Source: Acidobacteriales bacterium 13_2_20CM_55_8 (GTDB taxonomy: Bacteria; Acidobacteriota; Terriglobia; Terriglobales; Acidobacteriaceae). From it: a DNA stretch of 34,448 nt. Below, piece by piece: positions 1-7,206 of the stretch; position 1 is the stretch's first letter, and each line of letters opens with the position of its first letter. The position numbers and the translations under genes are program-made. The stretch is from NCBI GenBank assembly GCA_001914815.1, contig MNDG01000165.1, forward strand, positions 1 through 34,448, read 5' to 3'. The notes under the pieces were generated by a model, which worked only from the letters and a program-made list of their open reading frames with translations, was not told the origin of the DNA and did not search any database.

Positions 1-1
1 C

Positions 2-2260
2 ACTACCACCGCATCAGGCTCGAAAAAATCGATTCCGATCAATGGCGCCGTCCACATGAACTACGATGGCCGGCGCAATGCGATCACTCTGCACCAAACT
101 GTGCTTCGGACCCCGGCAACTTCCATAATCGCAGATGGAACTATGAGTGAGCGCTCTGAGCTTCGAATTCAGGCGCGAACCGCCAATATAGAAGAATTGT
201 CCACGCTCGCAAATGCGTTACAAGCGGCAAGCACTCCGGCTTCACAATCTGCACCGAAGCCCTTAAGCGTTTCCGGGTCCGCTGTGGTGGACGCTACTGT
301 GCGAGGCCGATTGCAGAGCCCACATGTGAGTGCACAAGTTACCGCGCAAAACTTGCAGGCCGAAGGTAGCCAGTGGCGCAGCCTGCGCATGGTAGTTCAA
401 GCCAGCGCATCGGAACTCGCACTGCAGAACGGCTCGTTGGTCAGCGCACAGCAGGGGCAAGCATCCTTCAATGTGAAGGTTGGCCTGCGGAACTGGTCGT
501 ATGATCCGTCGAATCCAATCGCAGCGACATTGTCAGTGAAGCAAATGTCGCTGGCGCAGTTGCAACAAATTGCACGGCTGCAATATCCGGCTACAGGCGA
601 CCTCTCCGCTGATATCACGTTGCAAGGCTCACAACTCAATCCAGTCGGACGTGGATCGGCGAAGCTGGTGAAAGCCCGTGTATACAACCAGCCCATTCAA
701 ACTCTGACGCTTCAATTCCAAGCAGCGAACGGCGCCGTAAATTCCACCTGGAACGTAAAGACCACCGCAGGTTCGGCGGACGCAAACCTAATTTATTACC
801 CCAAAACCCGGAGTTACGACGTCCGTCTGAATGCGAGTGATGTCGCGCTGGAAAAATTAGAAGCGATTCAGGCCAAGAACCTGGCGGTTAAGGGCACGCT
901 GACGGCTTCCGCCAGCGGGAAAGGTACGCTCGATAATCCGCAACTCACCGCGACCGTACAAGTGCCGCAACTTCAGTTTCAGCAGAGCGTGGTGACTGGA
1001 GTTAAGGCTCAGTTGAATGTCGCCAACCATCGCGCGGATGCAACACTTAATTCGAATATCCAGCAGTCATCTCTGCAGGCAAAGGCGAACGTGAATCTCG
1101 ATGGACGCGACTATTACACGACCGCGACCATCGACACCACAGCTCTACCCGTTACCGCTTTGCTGGCGGTATATGTACCGACACTCCCTACTGGGTTGCA
1201 AGGCCAGATGGAGCTGCATGTCTCCCTGAAAGGACCATTGAAAGACAGGTCACGCATGGAAGCTCATCTCGTGATTCCGACTTTGAACGCGACTTATGAG
1301 TCCGTCCAGATCGCCAATGCGGGTCCTATACGCGTCGACTACGCGAACTATGTTCTGTCTCTCCAACCGAGTGAACTTAGGGGGACTGGAACGTCGATTC
1401 GCTTTGCGGGACAAGTTCCTTTGCGCGGCGCAGCCGCGATGAGCCTCAATGCGCAAGGGAACATTAATCTGCGTTTGTTGCGCCTGGTCAGTCCCGATGT
1501 CCGCAGCTCAGGAACCATGACGCTTGACATTCGAACTGCCGGCAATACGAGTAACCCGCAGGTTACAGGAACAATCCGTGTGCAGAACGCCGCCCTTTCT
1601 ACCGCGACCATGCCCTTTGGTCTGGAACAAATGAATGGACTATTGAATTTGAATAAGGATCAAGTCCAGATCAGCACTCTTACCGCACAAATGGGAGGCG
1701 GGCAGGTTACGGCCGGAGGCTTCATAACCTACCGGCCCGACGTGCAGTTCAATCTTGTGCTCAACGGGAATTTGGTTCGGCTGCGTTATCCCGAGGGGCT
1801 GCGCTCAGTGTTGAACAGCAGTCTTACGCTCACTGGCAACCGCCAGGCGGCCAGGCTGGACGGAAGAGTGCTGGTTGACAGTCTCTCGTTTACTCAGGAT
1901 TTTGATCTGGCGAATTTCATGAATCAGTTTACCGGGGACACCGCGCCCCCATCGGGGGAGCGCTTCGCCGACAATCTGAACCTTAACATCAGCGTGCAAT
2001 CGACAGAGCAGCTCTCCGCCGTGAGTTCGCAGGTCAGTGTTGAAGGGCAGGCCAACGTGCGGGTGATTGGAACAGCCTCCAATCCAGTGATCGTGGGCAG
2101 AGCGGATTTGACTTCGGGCGAAATTTTCTTCATGAAGAGGCGCTACGAATTAGAGCGCGGCATTATTAACTTCACCAGGACTGATCGCACTGCGCCCGAG
2201 GTGAACCTGCTGATAACGACAAGTTTCGGATCCTCCGTTACCTCCTGTGGACGTTATTAA
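2..2260 (+). CDS. tamB: TamB/DUF490 translocation and assembly module protein, 5'-truncated, main fragment
   Basis: The frame is open from the left edge (T-T-T-A-S-G...), so the listed ATG at 56 is internal and the true start lies outside the window. The protein is a long run of beta-rich, Gln/Asn/Thr/Ser-rich repeats typical of AsmA-like/TamB proteins, which bridge inner and outer membranes and take part in lipid transport or outer-membrane protein assembly. The C-terminal TamB/DUF490 region is recognisable: the stretch with GEIFFMKRRYELERGIINF, then PEVNLLITT. Right after ITTS the frame breaks and ends in unrelated residues (SSVTSCGRY). The conserved continuation SDPPLPPVDVINLIARG is present one frame over from 2226. 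The family and the frame break are clear; whether the break is real or a sequence fault is open. Confidence 0.85.
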   Translation, partial: TTTASGSKKSIPINGAVHMNYDGRRNAITLHQTVLRTPATSIIADGTMSERSELRIQARTANIEELSTLANALQAASTPASQSAPKPLSVSGSAVVDATVRGRLQSPHVSAQVTAQNLQAEGSQWRSLRMVVQASASELALQNGSLVSAQQGQASFNVKVGLRNWSYDPSNPIAATLSVKQMSLAQLQQIARLQYPATGDLSADITLQGSQLNPVGRGSAKLVKARVYNQPIQTLTLQFQAANGAVNSTWNVKTTAGSADANLIYYPKTRSYDVRLNASDVALEKLEAIQAKNLAVKGTLTASASGKGTLDNPQLTATVQVPQLQFQQSVVTGVKAQLNVANHRADATLNSNIQQSSLQAKANVNLDGRDYYTTATIDTTALPVTALLAVYVPTLPTGLQGQMELHVSLKGPLKDRSRMEAHLVIPTLNATYESVQIANAGPIRVDYANYVLSLQPSELRGTGTSIRFAGQVPLRGAAAMSLNAQGNINLRLLRLVSPDVRSSGTMTLDIRTAGNTSNPQVTGTIRVQNAALSTATMPFGLEQMNGLLNLNKDQVQISTLTAQMGGGQVTAGGFITYRPDVQFNLVLNGNLVRLRYPEGLRSVLNSSLTLTGNRQAARLDGRVLVDSLSFTQDFDLANFMNQFTGDTAPPSGERFADNLNLNISVQSTEQLSAVSSQVSVEGQANVRVIGTASNPVIVGRADLTSGEIFFMKRRYELERGIINFTRTDRTAPEVNLLITTSFGSSVTSCGRY

Positions 2261-2618
2261 CCTGATCGCACGCGGGCAAACCACGGAAGAGACCACTCCG
2301 ACCAGTTTGGGCGCGAACTCGATCCTGGCACAAGGTTTGGCAAGTCAGGTCGGCACGCAGATTGGTAAGCTGGCGGGCATCTCCAGCCTGACCATTGATC
2401 CCTTAATTGGCGGTGATAACAGAAATCCCTCCGCGCGCATTGCCATACAGCAGCGCGTGACGAAAGATTTTATCTTTACTTTTTCGACCGATGTAACCTC
2501 GGCGCAGCGGGAAGTCATCCAACTGGAATATCAGCTCAACCGGCGATGGTCGGTGAGCGCAACCCGAGATGAAAATGGCGGCGTGGCATTCGATGCAAAG
2601 TTTCACAAGGTTTTTTAG
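2226..2618 (+). pseudogene. tamB: Detached C-terminal end of the TamB/DUF490 protein
   Basis: This frame opens with SDPPLPPVDVINLIARG, the conserved TamB C-terminal motif, and continues through AGISSLTIDPL, ARIAIQQRVTKDF and ends in FDAKFHKVF, an aromatic C-terminus as in this family. It belongs to the same gene as the upstream frame. The GTG at 2247 offered by the ORF track lies inside the conserved motif and is not a plausible independent start. Compared with intact relatives as I remember them, about 20 residues (the Y-x-V-x-L-N-x-x-G-P-x-D-x-L segment) are absent between ITT and SDPPLP. Frame arithmetic requires a loss of 3n+2 nt, and about 62 nt fits. Confidence 0.75.
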
Positions 2619-2624
2619 AGCCGA

Positions 2625-4343
2625 ATGTTGCGCGGAATACACAAGGACGTTGAGCAAATGTCAGCGGTCGAAACGGATTTGTGGGTTTTTCGGGATGGAC
2701 GCAATTCCGTGTCGAGTGCGGGCCTGTTGGATGAACTGCACACCTCTCTGAAGAAGCTGCTGGATTCTCCACGACCGCACATTCGTGAGTACTGCCTTAA
2801 TGCATTGATCCGTGCAGGTGAATTGGAATCCGCACTCGCGGATGCTGAGTCTCTCGTCAGATCAGCTTTAGCAGCGCTGACCGATGCACTGGCATTCACA
2901 CTGCTTAGCGGCAATTTGAGTTCCGTCCGGAGACTTACTGGCAGCCTGAGCAATCTCTCGCTTCCCCAAATCGTTGAAACTTCGCCACCCGAGGGATTTT
3001 CCTATTACGCTCTGCATCCTCTGGATTTCGCAGACGCCGGGATGCGGCTCGCGAATCCCCCGCGACCCGTGGCAGTGATCGGAATTCGCAGCATTGGAAC
3101 TACTCTGAGCGCAGTGGTTGCGGCAACGCTACGCGGAACCGGGTCTTCCGTGGAACGGATTACGGTGAGGCCAAGCGGCCATCCTTATAGCCGAATCACG
3201 CAATTCACTTCCGAGCATATCCGGTGGATCGAAAAACAAAAAGAACAGAGCGCCATGTTCCTTGTGGTGGACGAGGGCCCAGGAAGAAGTGGTTCAAGCT
3301 TTCTATCGGTGGGCGAGGCACTGATTGACGCTGGCGTGCCAGCGGCGCAACTCACATTAATAGGAAGCCACGAACCCGACCTTAACCTGCTTTGTGCCGA
3401 TGATGCTGCGCGGCGATGGAAGGCTTTTCATTTTCGGGCGGCCGCGTCACGCGTTGATTCGCGCTTTTCCGATCATGTGTTTGTGGGAGCCGGGGAATGG
3501 CGGCGCAAACTGCTGCCGGAAGCTGCAATGTGGCCCGCCTGCTGGCCACGGATGGAGCGAGTTAAATTTCTGTCGCGAGATGGGACGAGGCTGTACAAGT
3601 TCGAGGGCTTAGGACCGATGGGAGAGGCAGTGCAGCAACGTTCGCGACTGGTGGACCAGGCTGGCTTCGGGTGCAGCGTTACGGATGCAGGCGACGGGTT
3701 CTCCTGTTATGCGGTCGCAGAGGCTACGCCAATGACGGCCGAAGAAGTAGACCCAATCGTCCTGGAACGAATGGCGCAATACTGCGCTTTCCGCGCCGCC
3801 GAGTTCGGTGCCGGTGGGGTGCCTGAACCTCTAGCGGAGATGTTGCGTTTCAATATTTCACGCGAGTTCCAGATCGAATTGAATTTGAACCTGGACGCAC
3901 TGCAACCCTCCCGCCTGGTTGTGGTTGACGGCCGCATGCAACCGCATGAATGGCTGCGCACAAAAGACGGAATTCTGCTCAAGACGGACGCCTCCACCCA
4001 CGGTGACGATCATTTCTTTCCGGGGCCCACCGACATCGCATGGGATCTGGGGGGAGTTACTGTGGAATGGAACCTCCATCCTGCGGCGCTGGAATTTTTG
4101 CTTGCCCGCTTCGCCCGGCTGACCGGCAATGACCTGCGTCGAACATTGCCCGCCTTCATGCTTGCTTACAGCGTATTCCGGCTGGCCTGGTGCAAGATGG
4201 CGCTGAGCACAGTGACGGATTCCTCTGAGCAGCTTCGTCTGCGAACTGCTTATCGCCGATATCGGAATGTAACGGTAAGACAAATGTCTCAGCTGGGAAT
4301 CAGAGTTCGAGCAGCATCCAGAGAGCAGGCAACCCTGGTTTAG
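2625..4343 (+). CDS. Phosphoribosyltransferase-like plus kinase-like two-domain protein of unknown role
   Basis: A 572-residue protein, probably cytosolic, with no signal peptide or membrane segment. Residues about 150-260 resemble a phosphoribosyltransferase fold: VIGIRSIGTTLSAVV, ITVRPSGHPYSR, then FLVVDEGPGRSGSS in the place of a PRPP-binding loop. Residues about 320-520 resemble an aminoglycoside-phosphotransferase/HipA-type kinase: YKFEGLGPMGEAVQQR could be the ATP-binding N-lobe, and HGDDHFFPGPTDIAWDLGG the metal-binding and catalytic region. The first 130 residues look helical and match nothing I know. It starts 6 nt after the tamB stop, so the two may be cotranscribed. A start at 2658 (MSAVETDL) with AAGGA upstream is an alternative. 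The substrate is unknown; the domain assignments are by motif only. Confidence 0.6.
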   Translation: MLRGIHKDVEQMSAVETDLWVFRDGRNSVSSAGLLDELHTSLKKLLDSPRPHIREYCLNALIRAGELESALADAESLVRSALAALTDALAFTLLSGNLSSVRRLTGSLSNLSLPQIVETSPPEGFSYYALHPLDFADAGMRLANPPRPVAVIGIRSIGTTLSAVVAATLRGTGSSVERITVRPSGHPYSRITQFTSEHIRWIEKQKEQSAMFLVVDEGPGRSGSSFLSVGEALIDAGVPAAQLTLIGSHEPDLNLLCADDAARRWKAFHFRAAASRVDSRFSDHVFVGAGEWRRKLLPEAAMWPACWPRMERVKFLSRDGTRLYKFEGLGPMGEAVQQRSRLVDQAGFGCSVTDAGDGFSCYAVAEATPMTAEEVDPIVLERMAQYCAFRAAEFGAGGVPEPLAEMLRFNISREFQIELNLNLDALQPSRLVVVDGRMQPHEWLRTKDGILLKTDASTHGDDHFFPGPTDIAWDLGGVTVEWNLHPAALEFLLARFARLTGNDLRRTLPAFMLAYSVFRLAWCKMALSTVTDSSEQLRLRTAYRRYRNVTVRQMSQLGIRVRAASREQATLV

Positions 4344-4510
4344 ACCAGGCCAGTTAAAGTCCGATACCCTAAGAAGTTTTCAACAGGTGTATACAGCATC
4401 ACCTCGATTGCTCTAAGACGAGGCAGCGGGTAGAGTGTTGTTTGTTCTTTGCCCGGGAACCCGCGAAAGATCCACCGGCATAAAAAATTAAGATTTGAAA
4501 GGACATCATC
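4344..4510. other. Intergenic leader upstream of the YtxH gene
   Basis: 167 nt without a convincing gene. It should hold the promoter of the YtxH gene. A GGGAAC sequence near 4458 recalls an ECF-type -35, but no matching -10 could be defended. Only the ribosome binding site GAAAGGA just before 4511 is clear. Confidence 0.4.
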
Positions 4511-4888
4511 ATGAATCTGGATTCCAAGAAAGCTATACGAATTGCCCGAGCCATTCTGGCTGGGGATGTCGATATTGAAGCACCACGGCGGAGGGGATAT
4601 TCCAACATCCCTCTGTTCCTCGCTGGCTTGGGCACCGGTCTTGCCCTGGGCGTGCTCTTTGCTCCCGGCTCTGGTGAAGAAACCAGAATGTATCTGGCGG
4701 ACAGTGCCAGGCAGGGACTGGACAAAGCAAAGGCTAAGGGTGAAGAGTTCTCCCGCCGTGCACAAGACGTGGTCACTCGCGGCAAAGAAGCCGTGACTCG
4801 CGGTAAAGAGGCAGTGAGCGAGAGCGTAGACGCTGCCAAGCAATCCGCCAAGCAAGCCTATTACGGCGAAAAGACCAACGTCTCCTAG
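4511..4888 (+). CDS. YtxH-like general stress/envelope-associated small protein
   Basis: 125 residues. Residues about 35-55 form one hydrophobic, glycine-rich segment (IPLFLAGLGTGLALGVLFAPGSG), the hallmark of YtxH-domain proteins (gas-vesicle GvpP-like), usually stress-induced and membrane-associated. The C-terminal half is a charged, alanine-rich amphipathic helix with a small internal repeat (VTRGKEAVTRGKEAV). The start is well supported: GAAAGGA precedes ATG at 4511 by 8 nt (4499-4510). The gene ends just before a strong intrinsic terminator, so it appears to be a single-gene transcript. No biochemical function is established for the family. Confidence 0.8.
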   Translation: MNLDSKKAIRIARAILAGDVDIEAPRRRGYSNIPLFLAGLGTGLALGVLFAPGSGEETRMYLADSARQGLDKAKAKGEEFSRRAQDVVTRGKEAVTRGKEAVSESVDAAKQSAKQAYYGEKTNVS

Positions 4889-4973
4889 GACAGTTGAGTT
4901 TCGTTCTCGCGATCCGACTTCGGTTGAACCGCGACAGCCGAATATAACTGCAAGTATTGGCGAGCGGAGGTGT

Positions 4974-5008
4974 GCTCAGAAACTCTAAGTTTCTGAGCTT
5001 TCTTTTTT
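4974..5008 (+). terminator. Intrinsic terminator after the YtxH gene
   Basis: Perfect 11-bp inverted repeat GCTCAGAAACT / AGTTTCTGAGC with a 3-nt loop (CTA), followed at once by TTTCTTTTTT. This is a textbook rho-independent terminator on the plus strand, 85 nt after the YtxH stop codon. Confidence 0.93.
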
Positions 5009-5209
5009 GGCGCATTAGCACTTTCGTGCCAACTCACCTACACTGCCGAGCCATTGCCGTTGTGGCCGGTAACAGCTACCTTGACGAATCATAAAAACTG
5101 GACCGCGAAGCTTCCAGCACTTACCTCTGGCCAGCCTGAAAGAAGCTCCGTGGCGATTGCTGACACAGTAGCAATCGAAAATTGATTTCTGAGGCTGGCA
5201 ATTCCAAAT
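5009..5209. other. Leader region of the receiver-domain gene
   Basis: About 200 nt with no gene on either strand that I can support. It must contain the promoter and leader of the receiver gene at 5210. I see no clear sigma-70 hexamers and no good Shine-Dalgarno sequence immediately before the ATG. Confidence 0.4.
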
Positions 5210-5659
5210 ATGAACGCACAGACGCTGAACCCCCAATCGGCGGAAGCTCGTGTCAGAATTCTGGTCGTAGACGATCACGAAGTGATGAGACTGGGAATGC
5301 GAAATCTGCTTGAATCTCGCTCCGGATGGAGTGTTTGCGCCGAGGCCAGCAACGGACGCGAAGCCATTGAAAGCGCGCTCCGACTTCATCCTGATGTCAT
5401 CATCATGGATATAACGATGCCGGGCATGAATGGCCTGGACGCCGCGAGCCGGATCACGGAATCGCAACCCGAGATTCCGGTCATTCTGTTTTCTTTACAC
5501 CTTTCCGAGGATGTCATCGACCATTTTCAGAAGGACGGAATTCGCGGCGCGGTCAGCAAAGGCGATGCAGCGCGGGATTTGGTTGCTGCGGTAGAGACAG
5601 TGCTTTCTGGCGGGAATTTCTTTCCGACGCGAAAGTCTCCAGGCAAACTAACGCACTAA
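5210..5659 (+). CDS. Stand-alone response-regulator receiver domain protein
   Basis: 149 residues with one CheY-like receiver of NarL/FixJ flavour: acidic pair in VVDDHE (D21, D22), phosphoacceptor D67 in VIIMDITMPGMNG, Ser in VILFSLH at the Thr/Ser switch position, and Lys in GAVSKGDA. The chain ends soon after alpha-5 (GGNFFPTRKSPGKLTH) with no HTH output domain. It would pass a phosphoryl signal to a protein partner rather than bind DNA itself, unless the gene has been shortened. NarL-type regulators normally continue with a GerE HTH, which the sequence before the convergent regulator (stop 8 nt away) does not encode. No histidine kinase lies nearby. Confidence 0.85.
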   Translation: MNAQTLNPQSAEARVRILVVDDHEVMRLGMRNLLESRSGWSVCAEASNGREAIESALRLHPDVIIMDITMPGMNGLDAASRITESQPEIPVILFSLHLSEDVIDHFQKDGIRGAVSKGDAARDLVAAVETVLSGGNFFPTRKSPGKLTH

Positions 5660-5666
5660 GGCACAG

Positions 5667-6377
5667 TCAGCTCGCAGCCTGGCTGGCGCGTCCAATCCAC
5701 CACAGGATCTTAGCCACGATCCGCCAACTGGCGGATGAAATCGAGATGGAATCGTATTCCCGATTTTCAGGAACCAGAACTTCCGTATCGTCAAAGCGCT
5801 GCAATCTGGACACAATCAGGCCTTGCTCCTTGTGAGCTGCCACCACGATTTGTCCATATAGCTTCTTACGGTTGGTTTGGGATTTATCCACAACGATGAT
5901 GTAGCCATCGTGGAGCACGGGCATCATGGATCGCCCACGCACTCGAAGGCAACTGGTATAGGCGGGATTGGGACACCAGGAACTGGGAGCGGCCAGCACA
6001 GTTTCCGGCCGCGCCTGGTCCAGAGAAACTTCCGGATCTCCCTTTCCGCCGTGAGTTGCGGCCACCACGGGTAAGACTGGTATTGCTACCAGGTGACTTC
6101 CCTTTTTGCGCAGTCTGTGCGCAACCCGCATCAGATCGCCGCTATCCAATCCGGCTCGTCCCCAGAAATACCAGCACTCCGGATCCCCGGTGATGTTACC
6201 GAGCTGAATGTAGATATTGGCGGGAGGCTCTTGCGCTCCCCGCTCCCAGCGCGAGACCGCCATGGCAGAGGAATTGAGCTGCTTCCCCAACTCAGCCTGG
6301 CTTACGCCCATGCGGCGGCGAAGAGCAACGATCCGAGATGCCCATTCGCGATCAGTTGTATTCCTTGTTTTACGCAT
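5667..6377 (-). CDS. XRE-family regulator with S24 (LexA-like) C-terminal domain
   Basis: 236 residues. Residues about 13-65 are a Cro/CI-type HTH (SRIVALRRRMGVSQAELGKQL, then SAMAVSRWERG). The C-terminal 100 residues are an S24/LexA fold: CLRVRGRSMMPVLHDGYIIVVD carries the Ser position, followed by YGQIVVAAH and VLVPENREYDSI. Where LexA has catalytic Lys in VKRL this protein has VSRL, so self-cleavage by the usual Ser-Lys dyad is unlikely. I recall related acidobacterial proteins sharing this Ser, so it may be a family trait rather than a mutation. The gene is divergent from the HTH-RsbRD gene, and the inverted repeat at 6395-6423 lies just upstream of its ATG, a candidate autoregulatory operator. 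Confidence 0.85.
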   Translation of the reverse strand: MRKTRNTTDREWASRIVALRRRMGVSQAELGKQLNSSAMAVSRWERGAQEPPANIYIQLGNITGDPECWYFWGRAGLDSGDLMRVAHRLRKKGSHLVAIPVLPVVAATHGGKGDPEVSLDQARPETVLAAPSSWCPNPAYTSCLRVRGRSMMPVLHDGYIIVVDKSQTNRKKLYGQIVVAAHKEQGLIVSRLQRFDDTEVLVPENREYDSISISSASWRIVAKILWWIGRASQAAS

Positions 6378-6394
6378 GAAGCACTGCTACACTC

Positions 6395-6423
6395 TTAACA
6401 AGGCTGATTAACGCCTTGGTTAA
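6395..6423. promoter_or_regulatory. Inverted repeat between divergent regulator genes, candidate operator
   Basis: TTAACAAGGC (6395-6404) and GCCTTGGTTAA (6413-6423) are inverted copies differing by one inserted G, separated by 8 nt that contain a further TTAAC-like core (GATTAAC). The site lies 18 nt upstream of the XRE-S24 start and 55 nt upstream of the divergent gene, a good place for a repressor controlling both. Its use as an operator is inferred. Confidence 0.55.
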
Positions 6424-6477
6424 TGGCACCGTCGCTGCCAAGTGGCAATAATCGTGCCAGCTGCACGAAAGGACGTC

Positions 6478-7143
6478 ATGTCCCATGACAATCTTAGCAC
6501 AAGCCGGCCAGCCGGAATGCCGTTACCGCAGACGCTGTATCGCGGACTATATGTACGAATCGCAAAGAAACTCGGGGTCGACCCTTCCTACGTCAGTCGA
6601 GTGGCTCGCGGGGAACGATTCTCTGATCCGGTAGAGAGTGCTCTGCGACAGGAAGTCCATCAAATCAGCAGGAAACTAGGCGGGCGATTGCCCGTTCCGG
6701 AGGATAAACCGGCTCACCGAGGCCACAAGCGGCTCGGACTTCTTGTGAAGCGGCATCGAAATTCGATCCGGCGAGATTGGCTACACCACAGCCAGACAGA
6801 CCCGGGCCATCGACGCCTGAAGTTGTCTGCCCAGAAGCGAACGTCGCCTGTCCTGCCTTTAGTCGATGAAGCTTTGAGATCCATGAAGTTCACGCCAAAA
6901 GAGATGGCACAGATGAACATGAAGGCCGCGACACAGCATGGCAGGCTGCGGCGGGCTCAAGGTTATACGACGACGGGTCTGGTAGAAGACTACAACCTTA
7001 TTCGACGTTGCGTTTCCGTCTTAGCGGAAAAAAACTTGAATCATTTGGACGCTCATCTTCTGTTGCATGATCTCTCACAGCTCAGCGAAGTGTTTGATAT
7101 TCAGTTGCAACACGCGCTCCGGAAGTTTCTGGCAAGAGCCTGA
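6478..7143 (+). CDS. HTH protein with RsbRD_N-like sensor domain
   Basis: 221 residues from the ATG at 6478, chosen because AAAGGA precedes it by 4-5 nt; the track's start at 6442 is a GTG with no ribosome binding site. Residues about 20-50 look like a helix-turn-helix (IAKKLGVDPSYVSRVARGERF). The C-terminal half resembles the RsbRD/sensor N-terminal helical domain found in stressosome proteins and some histidine kinases: NSIRRDWLHHSQTDPG, then HGRLRRAQGYTTTGLVEDYNLIRR. No STAS or kinase domain follows. It is probably a transcription regulator with a ligand- or redox-sensing helical bundle. The HTH call is good; the sensor-domain call is moderate. Confidence 0.65.
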   Translation: MSHDNLSTSRPAGMPLPQTLYRGLYVRIAKKLGVDPSYVSRVARGERFSDPVESALRQEVHQISRKLGGRLPVPEDKPAHRGHKRLGLLVKRHRNSIRRDWLHHSQTDPGHRRLKLSAQKRTSPVLPLVDEALRSMKFTPKEMAQMNMKAATQHGRLRRAQGYTTTGLVEDYNLIRRCVSVLAEKNLNHLDAHLLLHDLSQLSEVFDIQLQHALRKFLARA

Positions 7144-7206
7144 CCTTGAACCCAAACAGGCGGCGATTCTGCGCAGGGCTTGACAGGAGCCGGCGGGACA
7201 CCGGTG

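Noticed and set aside
4440-4510. Possible ECF-sigma promoter (GGGAAC) before the YtxH gene
   Set aside because: A -35-like GGAAC exists but no convincing -10 at proper spacing.
7144-7206. Possible bidirectional terminator between the HTH-RsbRD gene and treY
   Set aside because: Only short interrupted GC pairing (CCGG) and no T-run on either side.
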